Of a stretch of 20,927 bases of DNA, positions 14,617 to 20,927 are shown piece by piece (the first letter of the stretch is position 1; each line of letters begins with the position of its first letter). A model generated the notes under the pieces. The model made no database searches, was not told the DNA's origin, and was given only the letters and a program-made list of their open reading frames with translations. The DNA comes from an uncultured Candidatus Saccharibacteria bacterium (GTDB taxonomy: Bacteria; Patescibacteriota; Saccharimonadia; Saccharimonadales; Saccharimonadaceae), in NCBI GenBank assembly GCA_948514425.1, contig CAOQYN010000015.1, positions 1 to 20,927 of the forward strand. The letters run 5' to 3'. A program made the translations under genes and the position numbers.

Positions 14617-14629
14617 TATCAAAATAAGA

Positions 14630-14854
14630 TTAAATAAACAGAATACAGAAAAGTGAGATGATGGCCAAAATAATCAACACGACCCAAACCCATGTAAAAC
14701 GTCCGGTTTTTTTCGTGTCATCGGTTTCAACTTCGTCGTCGTAGTCTGAGTTACGAAGCTGTTCGGCATTCCCAGTGCGAGCACGCAAATCGGAAGCAAT
14801 CCTGCGATTCAATTCTGATTTTTGCTCTAGATCTTTCGACACCATGATGCCCAT
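14630..14854 (-). CDS. Small single-span membrane protein, 74 residues
   Basis: No family is recognised. The first part (about 1-50) is charged: basic around KSELNRRIASDLRARTG, then acidic with YDDEVETDD. A single hydrophobic helix (about 50-72) ends the protein, giving a tail-anchored, N-terminus-inside topology. The start is uncertain: ATGs exist at 14857, 14854 and 14845. AGGAGG lies one, four and thirteen bases before them, so 14854 is preferred. It is divergent from the aquaporin-like gene, with paired promoters, and just upstream of the pheS promoter. Confidence 0.7.
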   Translation of the reverse strand: MGIMVSKDLEQKSELNRRIASDLRARTGNAEQLRNSDYDDEVETDDTKKTGRFTWVWVVLIILAIISLFCILFI

Positions 14855-14895
14855 CATACCTCCTTTAATTCATTAAGTTTTGGTTCGTGGTTATA

Positions 14896-14929
14896 ATTGT
14901 AGCACACATAGCGTGAGATGTGCTATAAT
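14896..14929. promoter_or_regulatory. Symmetric divergent promoter pair for the small membrane protein and the aquaporin-like gene
   Basis: An inverted repeat with 11-base arms (14896-14906 and 14919-14929, one mismatch) places an extended -10 box on each strand: TGCTATAAT on the plus strand (14921-14929) and TGCTACAAT on the minus strand. They point away from each other, and no -35 is clear on either side. The symmetry could also be an operator that controls both genes together. Confidence 0.6.
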
Positions 14930-14959
14930 TGAGTGAATATTAGTGTTAAGGAGGTTATA

Positions 14960-15859
14960 ATGGCAAACCAAAAGCCAAAGAAGACTATGAAAAAGTCTAC
15001 AACCAAACCAGAGACCAAGAAGGAAGTGTTAGAGTCGCCAGCAGTCCAGACCGCCAGCGTCAATGAACCTTCTCTAAAGGGTTTTTTCGCACGAAAGTGT
15101 GACAAGAATGAAAATGTATTGACCATCTTTAAGTCCCCACGGATTTGGGGTGCTTTGATTGGTGAGCTGGTCGGTACAATGTTCTTTATGATGTTAATGC
15201 TTACTTTGGGTGTTCAACCACTTTATTTTGTGTTGGCAATGGTCGGCGTTTATGTGGCGATCGTAGGATTGTCTGGCGCAAACTTAAACCCATTGGTAAC
15301 GGTCGGGATGATGGTGACTCGTCGTATGTCGGCAATCCGCGGCATACTATACATCTTAGCCCAAGTACTTGGGGCTTGGATTGGTTTGATCATTGTTAAT
15401 GCATTCCGCCTTGGTAGTGAAACCAGTTTTGAGTTACCGATTATGGCAGAGATCAGTGGTGAGACTTTCTGGTCAGTTGCTTTAGTCGAATTGCTTGGAG
15501 CGATCGTGATTGCGTTCATGTTCGCGCGCGCTTTGCGCTTTGCACGCAAGAGTCCAATCACCTTTGCGATGACTGTAGCTAGCGGTGTCACGCTCGCCAT
15601 CATTCTTGGTATCGTGATTGCGCAAAACTTCTTTGCCGTACAGAACAGCTTTATCTTCAACCCAGCGGCGGCTTTGATGTATCAGATTCTACCAACGACC
15701 GCTGATGGTATCGGCGAACTAATGAACTTAGCAGGCTTGGCTTTAGCGGCGTACATTGTCATGCCGATGGTTGGCGGTGTGCTAGGCTTCTGGCTATCAG
15801 ATTTGTCGACAAAGTTAGCTGGTCAAGGCTACAACTGCGACGATTACAATCAAGAGTAA
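14960..15859 (+). CDS. Aquaporin/MIP-family channel with altered selectivity filter
   Basis: The 299-residue product has a Lys/Thr-rich cytoplasmic N-terminal extension of about 55 residues and then six membrane segments with two MIP signature loops. The first loop is GANLNPLVTVG (NPL at 110-112 in place of NPA) and the second is NPAAAL (NPA at 234-236). The arginine that normally follows the second NPA in the aromatic/arginine filter is alanine (A237). This should change what passes, so water, glycerol or another small neutral solute are all open. The start is set at 14960, where AAGGAGG lies six bases upstream; the frame is open from 14933, but that would put the Shine-Dalgarno sequence inside the gene. 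A strong terminator follows. Confidence 0.85.
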   Translation: MANQKPKKTMKKSTTKPETKKEVLESPAVQTASVNEPSLKGFFARKCDKNENVLTIFKSPRIWGALIGELVGTMFFMMLMLTLGVQPLYFVLAMVGVYVAIVGLSGANLNPLVTVGMMVTRRMSAIRGILYILAQVLGAWIGLIIVNAFRLGSETSFELPIMAEISGETFWSVALVELLGAIVIAFMFARALRFARKSPITFAMTVASGVTLAIILGIVIAQNFFAVQNSFIFNPAAALMYQILPTTADGIGELMNLAGLALAAYIVMPMVGGVLGFWLSDLSTKLAGQGYNCDDYNQE

Positions 15860-15870
15860 TATTTGACTCT

Positions 15871-15910
15871 TAACTAAAAATAGCACTCATTTGGGTGTTA
15901 TTTTTAGTTA
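15871..15910 (+). terminator. Long-stem terminator between the channel gene and the LtaS-like gene
   Basis: A 16-base-pair stem (15871-15886 with 15895-15910, one G-U wobble) has an 8-base loop, and the right arm contains TTATTTTTAG. It begins 12 bases past the channel stop. An A-rich left arm means it could also act on the other strand. Confidence 0.8.
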
Positions 15911-15928
15911 GAGCGTAACTGAGTAATA

Positions 15929-15937
15929 TGCTATAAT
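15929..15937 (+). promoter_or_regulatory. Extended -10 promoter of the LtaS-like gene, leaderless
   Basis: TGCTATAAT is followed by six bases and then the ATG at 15944, so the predicted start of transcription is the A of the start codon. No Shine-Dalgarno sequence is present and no good -35 is seen. Confidence 0.75.
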
Positions 15938-15943
15938 GTTATT

Positions 15944-17935
15944 ATGGTTAAAACAGCCCCCCGTAAAAAAACCTCTCAGCCTCTGGAAGGATCAGTTCTT
16001 GAAGACAGAAAGGAGAATGCAGATGAGGATACATCGAAATCTCGCAAAGCAATGCCAGCGGTATTGAGGGTATTAATTTCAACCTTAGTGCTTGTATTCT
16101 TTGCAGCTATTTTTACATGGTATATTTTGTGGCAACAATATTCTAAAGATGCGGATGTAGTCTGGAATTTTATACAACATAAGCCAGTTTTGGCAGGATA
16201 CAGCTACACGGTAATTTTGTTGGTCATGTGTGTAATTGCAGCTGTGACTTGGCGGCCGTTTTTGACGGTTGGCATTAGCTTTGTACTCTGCAGTATTCTA
16301 ATGTACATCAATACGCAAAAATTTAATTATCGAGATGCGCCATTGTTGCCGGAAGATTTTTTAATGGCCGATCAAGCTGGAACGATTGTGCAGTTCATTG
16401 ATCCTTGGTCGATCACTAGGCTAGTGATCGGAGCGCTGTTGATTTTGGCTGGGTCAGTAATACTGGAGTGTGGAATGCGGAGGGTTTTTGGGCCACATAC
16501 AAAGAATGCAGAGTGGTGGGAACGACATAGTATACTGCCGAGAGTGGCGTGGACGATGGTTGCGCTGGCAGGGCTCTTAATGCTTGCGCGACCTGTTATG
16601 CACTATGAAGATGACAGTGAGCGCGAAAATAGTGAGTGGATTACGGATTTGAAGTTTGCACATTGGAATCAAAAAGACGATTTTGCCGATAACGGTTTCA
16701 TCATTGCTTTCTTATATAATTTAGGACGTTTTCAAGAGCCTGAGCCGGATGATTATGGTGAGGCGGCAATTGCCAATATAGCAGAACAATACACTGACCC
16801 ATCGGAGAATAAAAAAGTTTCACTTGATCAAGTTGCGGACAATATTATAGTAGTATTAGATGAGAGCTTTATAGACCCAGAGATACTGGGCGAACGCTAT
16901 AAGCATACTGGTGGGGATGTGGTGCCCAACTTGCACAAGATTTTCTCGAAATACCCGAGTGGATATATGTATTCCCCAGGATATGGTGGAGGAACGGCTA
17001 ATATTGAGTTTGAGGTATTGACGGGTTTGTCGAATTATTGGGCGCAAACTACGCCATACGTCACCTCTTTGTCGAAATTAAATAATATTCCAGGTCTAGT
17101 TGGGAATGCTGTCAGCGACGGCTTTAGCGGCACAGCTATCCATCCTTATGATGGCTCAATGTATAAGCGCAGTACGGTGTATGGAAGGATGGGCTTTGAT
17201 AGCTTTATAGATGAGAAGACTATACAGTATAACGAACATGAAGCTAATGGGGTTTATATTAGCGATCGTGAAACGTATAGGGAGGCTTTGTCGGTCCTAA
17301 AGAACGGTGACGATAAACATATAATAACGATAGCGACGATGCAGAATCATATGCCATATGATACAGCTAAATATGAGAGGCGTAACTTTAAGCTACTGAA
17401 TGTAACCGCTAGTGCTCAAATGTTCGAGGCATATCTTGAGACCGTACATCATGCAGATCAGTACTTAGGAGAATTCGTTGCAGAATTGGACAAGTTAGAG
17501 GAAAAAACGGTAATGGTATGGTTTGGTGACCATGCACCAGCAATTCTGAATGAGTATGTTGATTCCAACAACCCAGAGCTGATTGATCTAGCACACCTGA
17601 CACCATATTTTATCTATGCAAACTTTGACTTAAATGGACTATATACTGAAAAAGAAGTGGAAAAATTAAATCTGGCTAGGGGCTTTGAAATTGATGCCGC
17701 GGGGGTCGATTTGCCAGTAGTGACGCCGAACTGCTTGATGAATACTTTGTATCAATTACTGGATGTTGAAATGCCGCCGTTAGTTTACTTGGCAAGCCAA
17801 GTCTGCGAAGAATCGCCCATATTAGCACCAACGTATTCGAGAAACAATGAAATTGAAGAAAAAGGTGTACTGAAGGATTACAGATTGATTAATTATGATA
17901 TCTTGAGCGGGAAAAAGTATTGGCTGAAGATATAA
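15944..17935 (+). CDS. LtaS-type sulfatase-fold phosphoglycerol transferase
   Basis: The 663-residue product has a charged N-terminus, about five membrane helices (about 41-63, 86-104, 106-124, 158-176, 202-217) and a large outer catalytic domain (about 295-620) of the alkaline-phosphatase/sulfatase fold. Active-site features match LtaS and related enzymes: E307 in LDES, the nucleophile T351 in GGGTAN, H469 in QNHMPY, and D529-H530 in WFGDHAP. Members move phosphoglycerol from phosphatidylglycerol to a glycolipid or polymer, or decorate glycans. The GGGTANIEFEVLTG context is typical of the LtaS/MdoB-like branch in Gram-positives. Length and topology are normal. It is alone on the plus strand and converges with metG. 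The exact acceptor cannot be told from sequence. Confidence 0.92.
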   Translation: MVKTAPRKKTSQPLEGSVLEDRKENADEDTSKSRKAMPAVLRVLISTLVLVFFAAIFTWYILWQQYSKDADVVWNFIQHKPVLAGYSYTVILLVMCVIAAVTWRPFLTVGISFVLCSILMYINTQKFNYRDAPLLPEDFLMADQAGTIVQFIDPWSITRLVIGALLILAGSVILECGMRRVFGPHTKNAEWWERHSILPRVAWTMVALAGLLMLARPVMHYEDDSERENSEWITDLKFAHWNQKDDFADNGFIIAFLYNLGRFQEPEPDDYGEAAIANIAEQYTDPSENKKVSLDQVADNIIVVLDESFIDPEILGERYKHTGGDVVPNLHKIFSKYPSGYMYSPGYGGGTANIEFEVLTGLSNYWAQTTPYVTSLSKLNNIPGLVGNAVSDGFSGTAIHPYDGSMYKRSTVYGRMGFDSFIDEKTIQYNEHEANGVYISDRETYREALSVLKNGDDKHIITIATMQNHMPYDTAKYERRNFKLLNVTASAQMFEAYLETVHHADQYLGEFVAELDKLEEKTVMVWFGDHAPAILNEYVDSNNPELIDLAHLTPYFIYANFDLNGLYTEKEVEKLNLARGFEIDAAGVDLPVVTPNCLMNTLYQLLDVEMPPLVYLASQVCEESPILAPTYSRNNEIEEKGVLKDYRLINYDILSGKKYWLKI

Positions 17936-17936
17936 T

Positions 17937-18002
17937 GTAAGACATTATATGTACGTTGTATGTACAATGTCTTACACAGTGCTACCGCAGATACATATAA
18001 TG
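17937..18002. repeat. Overlapping inverted repeats between convergent genes
   Basis: Two pairings share the same bases. A 10-base arm at 17937-17946 pairs with 17966-17975, and an 11-base arm at 17943-17953 pairs with 17992-18002. Because 17943-17946 is used by both, the structures exclude each other. It sits in the 85-base gap between the 3' ends of the LtaS-like gene and metG and may stop transcription in both directions, although T runs are missing. Confidence 0.6.
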
Positions 18003-18020
18003 AATACTGAGCCTGTGATC

Positions 18021-19436
18021 CTAGGCTTTCGGAAATAGTGGCTGACTAGGTGGAATAATTGTACCAGTAGCAAATATAGCTTTGATTTTTCCTGCTGTTT
18101 CTGGCAAAAATGTCTCTAGTAACTGAGCAACCTTTAGCAGGTCGCTAACTAGTGTGGACAAAACCGCCTTAACCTTATCAATTTCGCCATTCTTGGCTAG
18201 CTCCCAAGGTTTTGCAAGGTCTATGTCCTTATTGAGCTGTTGAACTTGTTTCCAAACATAGTCAAAGGCTTTTGAGAATTCATATTTATCCATCAAAGTA
18301 CAATATGTACTATCTGGATCTCCGGCCACTGAAAATCCGGCAATACTGTTTTTATGACAAAGCGTTGCGAGGCGCTGTACGAGGTTGCCCAGATCGTTGG
18401 CAAGTTCATTATTGTAAGCCTCATCAAATTTTTCCCAAGTAAAATCAGAATCAGTAAAAGTATCTACGTGGCGTAGGAAATAATAGCGAAAAGCATCAAG
18501 CCCATGACGCTCCAGAACTTCCATGGGGTTGATGACGTTACCAATACTTTTACTCATTTTTTGCCCATCAGAGAGTACGTGACCGTGCGAGACAATTTTG
18601 CGTGGCAAATCAAGCCCTAGGCCTAGCAAAATAGCAGGCCAGGTGATAGCGTGAAAACGTAGAATATCCTTACCGACAAATTGCGCCGTTGCTGGCCACC
18701 AGTCAGATATATCCTTGTCGGGATACTCTAAAACGGTAATATAATTGCTGAGTGCATCCACCCATACGTACATCACTTGCGAATCATCATCTGGAACCGG
18801 TACTCCCCAACTGAGTTGTTTACGGGGGCGCGAGATCGAAATGTCAGGAGTATCTTCAAGGAGACGTAGTATTTCTTGCTTACGGAATTCTGGTAAAATA
18901 AGCATTTCGTCGGCTTCGATTTTAGATCGAATCGTATCTCGGAAATCATCCATACGGAGATAATAATTTTTTTCAGTCAAGCGTTGATATGGTTTTTGAT
19001 GGTCGGGGCAAATACCACCATTTTCGTCATATTCTTTTTGCGTGACAAAGCTTTCACAGCCTTCACAATACCAACCGTCATAATCCGCAGCATAAATATG
19101 CGGCTTAAGCTGCTTCCAAATCTCTTGGCAGCGACGTACATGCTCAGCATCGGTGGTACGAATAATGTCAGTATAGCTAATATCAAGTTTTTTGATAAAA
19201 TCTTGGAATTTTTGGGAGTTTTCAGTAGAATAAGCTTCTACACTAAGGCCATTTTTCTGTGCAGAGCTATAAACTTTGTTGCCATGTTCGTCAGTGCCAA
19301 CTTGCAAACGCACCTCATCACCACGAGTACGCCGATAGCGCGCATAAGTGTCCGCCAGAAGATAATCCATGGCGTGCCCAATGTGGGGATCGCCATTAAC
19401 GTAAGGAATTGCTGTACAGAGATAAACTTTTGACAT
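18021..19436 (-). CDS. metG: Methionyl-tRNA synthetase
   Basis: MetRS charges initiator and elongator tRNA-Met. The 471-residue product has the class I motifs HIGH (18-21) and KMSKS (293-297), the GTDEHG loop, and the catalytic WVDALSNYI. The connective domain has zinc ligands CEGC (124-127) and C143-x2-H146, the second pair being C-x-x-H. The helical anticodon-binding domain follows (about 340-471), and the protein ends there without the C-terminal EMAP-like tRNA-binding domain. This is the shorter single-module form. The ATG lies seven bases after an extended -10, so the mRNA should be leaderless. Confidence 0.97.
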   Translation of the reverse strand: MSKVYLCTAIPYVNGDPHIGHAMDYLLADTYARYRRTRGDEVRLQVGTDEHGNKVYSSAQKNGLSVEAYSTENSQKFQDFIKKLDISYTDIIRTTDAEHVRRCQEIWKQLKPHIYAADYDGWYCEGCESFVTQKEYDENGGICPDHQKPYQRLTEKNYYLRMDDFRDTIRSKIEADEMLILPEFRKQEILRLLEDTPDISISRPRKQLSWGVPVPDDDSQVMYVWVDALSNYITVLEYPDKDISDWWPATAQFVGKDILRFHAITWPAILLGLGLDLPRKIVSHGHVLSDGQKMSKSIGNVINPMEVLERHGLDAFRYYFLRHVDTFTDSDFTWEKFDEAYNNELANDLGNLVQRLATLCHKNSIAGFSVAGDPDSTYCTLMDKYEFSKAFDYVWKQVQQLNKDIDLAKPWELAKNGEIDKVKAVLSTLVSDLLKVAQLLETFLPETAGKIKAIFATGTIIPPSQPLFPKA

Positions 19437-19443
19437 ATGTATT

Positions 19444-19452
19444 ATTATAGCA
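19444..19452 (-). promoter_or_regulatory. metG promoter, extended -10, leaderless
   Basis: TGCTATAAT on the minus strand lies seven bases before the metG ATG. It abuts the T run of the preceding terminator, so the terminator hairpin occupies the -35 region. Confidence 0.75.
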
Positions 19453-19490
19453 CAAAAACACCCTAGATCACAACTCAGATCTAGGGTGTT
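19452..19490 (-). terminator. Terminator of the Pro/Ala-rich membrane protein gene
   Basis: A perfect 13-base-pair stem (19457-19469 with 19478-19490), an 8-base loop and five or more Ts on the minus strand, starting nine bases past the stop. It is the strongest terminator in the window, and its T run leads straight into the metG -10 box. Confidence 0.92.
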
Positions 19491-19498
19491 AGGATAGA

Positions 19499-20587
19499 CT
19501 AGTCTTCAGTACAGACAAAGCCTTCGGCTTCGTACTTTGCCTGAACGTCAGCCAATGCTAGAGAAGGCTCACCCTCAGTTGTGCCGTAAATAACATTCAT
19601 GGCATCATTAGTTGCAAGCTCGGTGCCGTCTTGAGAAGTGATATCGTATGTATAGTTCGTTCCGTCCGCGTTGCCGGTGACTGATAGTGTGCCACCAACC
19701 AGTGCCGCCATACTTTCAACGGTACCAGCATTGGCATCGCGCATAGCATTGGTGTCGTCTTCACTTCCAAAGTTGAGGGAAAGTTTTGAGGAATATGCAC
19801 TAAGCTTGTCGCCAGTGTAGCTTAAACTGACTTCGGTCACACCACTACCAGATGGGCTTTCATGGTTTTCATTGCGACGGCAAGACAAGATTGCGATTGA
19901 GGAATTAGAATTTTCATCAGAAACTTGTGGATAATAAACTGGAGGCTTGACTTTATTTTTTTCGTTATTCCAAAGGATAAAGAAAGTAACCGCAGCAATC
20001 AAAGCGATAATAGCGAAACCTGCGAGAAGCGGAACTAGGAGACCAGATGGAGCTTTAGCTTTTGGCTTGTCGGCGCCCATAGGAATGGGGGCAGGGGCTG
20101 GCTGAGGAGCGGAAGCAGTGGGGGCTGGGCTTAGATCAGCAGCAGAATTTGGCTGAGCAGAGGAGGCATTATTGGGAGCAAAGGGGTTAAATGGCGCAGT
20201 TGCAGGAGAAACATCTGGTGCAGGAACCGCTCCAGAGACTGGAGTTTGGTCATTTGTAACACCAAAAGCAGGGGCAGCAATCGGATCGGCTGGAGGCACC
20301 GAAACAGCGCTGCCAATTGATCCAGGAACGGGGGCAGCTGGAACCAAAGGTTCCTCAACTGGAGGGAGAGCCGTCGAATTAGGATCGGTCGCGGCAATCT
20401 GATCAAATCCCATGGCTCCACTAGCATTTTGATTTGCAGCCATGCCAGCAGCGGTGAGACTTTCTTGAGCTGAAGCAAGATTGTCTGACATCGGCATACT
20501 GTTCATGTTTGGTGTTGGGTCTGTTCCCCCAATCATTCCGCCAGTAGCGAATGAGTTTGATAATGGATTGTTTTCTTCGGGGTTCAT
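19499..20587 (-). CDS. Single-span membrane protein with Pro/Ala-rich cytoplasmic region and outer Cys-bounded domain
   Basis: The 362-residue product starts with about 180 residues rich in Pro, Ala, Asn and Ser, with no signal peptide. One transmembrane helix follows (about 182-205), then an outer domain of about 150 residues. The topology is N-inside. The outer part opens with a Cys (LSCRR) and ends with another (GFVCTED), which could form a disulfide enclosing a beta-sheet domain with VSLSYTGDKLSAYS and NYTYDIT. It faintly resembles DUF1307/YehR-like domains, which is a low-confidence comparison. The start is supported by GGGAGG four bases before the ATG and a 17-spaced promoter upstream. 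It has its own terminator. No specific function is assigned. Confidence 0.75.
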   Translation of the reverse strand: MNPEENNPLSNSFATGGMIGGTDPTPNMNSMPMSDNLASAQESLTAAGMAANQNASGAMGFDQIAATDPNSTALPPVEEPLVPAAPVPGSIGSAVSVPPADPIAAPAFGVTNDQTPVSGAVPAPDVSPATAPFNPFAPNNASSAQPNSAADLSPAPTASAPQPAPAPIPMGADKPKAKAPSGLLVPLLAGFAIIALIAAVTFFILWNNEKNKVKPPVYYPQVSDENSNSSIAILSCRRNENHESPSGSGVTEVSLSYTGDKLSAYSSKLSLNFGSEDDTNAMRDANAGTVESMAALVGGTLSVTGNADGTNYTYDITSQDGTELATNDAMNVIYGTTEGEPSLALADVQAKYEAEGFVCTED

Positions 20588-20638
20588 CGTGCCTCCCTTT
20601 TTGTGTTCCTATTTGTTATGTTTATGCAATTTATTGAT

Positions 20639-20667
20639 ATTATAGCGCTTATGTTATTTTTTTGCAA
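20639..20667 (-). promoter_or_regulatory. Promoter of the Pro/Ala-rich membrane protein
   Basis: On the minus strand a -35 TTGCAA (20662-20667) and a perfect -10 TATAAT (20639-20644) are 17 bases apart. The -35 lies inside the end of the rsmA coding sequence. The leader is about 45 bases with GGGAGG. Confidence 0.65.
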
Positions 20668-20927
20668 GAGTTTTTTTCGAGTTATTTTGTTGATAAAGCG
20701 TCTCCCAGTCCCAAAGGCTGAGATCTTCGGCGCGGGCATTGGGATTAATGCTTTCATGCTGCAGAATCTCTTCCCATTCGGTCTTGCTATGTTGGTTATT
20801 GGCAAGATTGGCACTAAGTTTTTTGCGAGGATTAGAGAAGCCCTGAGTGATTATTGAAAAAACTGTATCATCAATCTGAGGCGTAGACAGTGGTCTAAGG
20901 GTCAAAACCTGGCTATCAACCTTAGGA
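20654..20927 (-). CDS. rsmA: 16S rRNA dimethyladenosine transferase, C-terminal part (cut by window edge)
   Basis: Only about the last 90 residues are visible; the gene continues past the right edge. RsmA (KsgA) dimethylates two adjacent adenines near the 3' end of 16S rRNA. The visible part begins PKVDSQVLTLRP, matching the conserved P-x-VDS segment just before the C-terminal helical domain. It continues with the family's QGFSNPRKKLSANL and NPNARAEDLSLWDWETLY. The frame is open through the first available base, so no start is in the window; an internal TTG at 20905 is not the start. The promoter of the next gene overlaps its 3' end. Confidence 0.93.
   Translation of the reverse strand, partial: PKVDSQVLTLRPLSTPQIDDTVFSIITQGFSNPRKKLSANLANNQHSKTEWEEILQHESINPNARAEDLSLWDWETLYQQNNSKKTLAKK

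Noticed and set aside
14601..14640. T-box or Phe leader-peptide attenuator before pheS
   Set aside because: The promoter is seven bases from the ATG, so there is no room for a leader RNA.
20654..20905. Complete 83-residue protein starting at 20905
   Set aside because: The apparent start is an internal TTG; the frame is open to the window edge and reads as the C-terminus of RsmA.
1..20927. CRISPR array, insertion sequence, prophage or recoded TGA
   Set aside because: No spaced direct repeats, transposase, integrase or phage genes were seen, and TGA acts as a normal stop.

Overview
The window looks like a compact chromosomal segment from a small, Gram-positive-type, probably Candidate Phyla Radiation bacterium, most likely Saccharibacteria (TM7). 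This is an inference from the gene complement: secreted single-span surface proteins with basic tails, a proteobacterial-style exonuclease I beside pheST, a LtaS-type sulfatase, tight gene spacing and many promoters placed directly against start codons. TGA is used as a stop (trxB) and no gene needs it as a sense codon. No phage, IS, CRISPR or integrase was seen.

Left region (1-5114): a tRNA-Val(GAC) and then an envelope locus, all on the minus strand. It holds a type I membrane protein with a lysine/serine tail, a secreted protein with a TPNTG motif and C-terminal anchor, two paralogous membrane-anchored proteins resembling the DUF916 (WxL-interacting) family, and a small secreted beta-rich protein with its own strong promoter and terminator. 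The set resembles the WxL surface-complex loci of Firmicutes but is divergent. It is the best candidate here for an undescribed system.

Centre (5115-14600): uvrA stands behind its own near-leaderless promoter. Upstream of it is a five-gene operon, pheS-pheT-FKBP-trxB-sbcB, with stops and starts touching or overlapping, so tRNA charging, envelope folding, thiol redox and DNA repair are co-transcribed.

Right region (14601-20927): a 74-residue membrane protein and an aquaporin-family channel diverge from a symmetric pair of extended -10 promoters. An LtaS/phosphoglycerol-transferase-type enzyme on the plus strand converges with metG on the minus strand. Behind metG are a proline/alanine-rich single-span protein and the 3' end of rsmA (ksgA), cut by the window edge.

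A theme across the window is the extended -10 box TGCTATAAT. In pheS, metG and the LtaS-like gene it lies 6-7 bases before the ATG with no Shine-Dalgarno sequence, which predicts leaderless mRNAs. The envelope genes mostly have ordinary leaders with AGGAGG-type sites.
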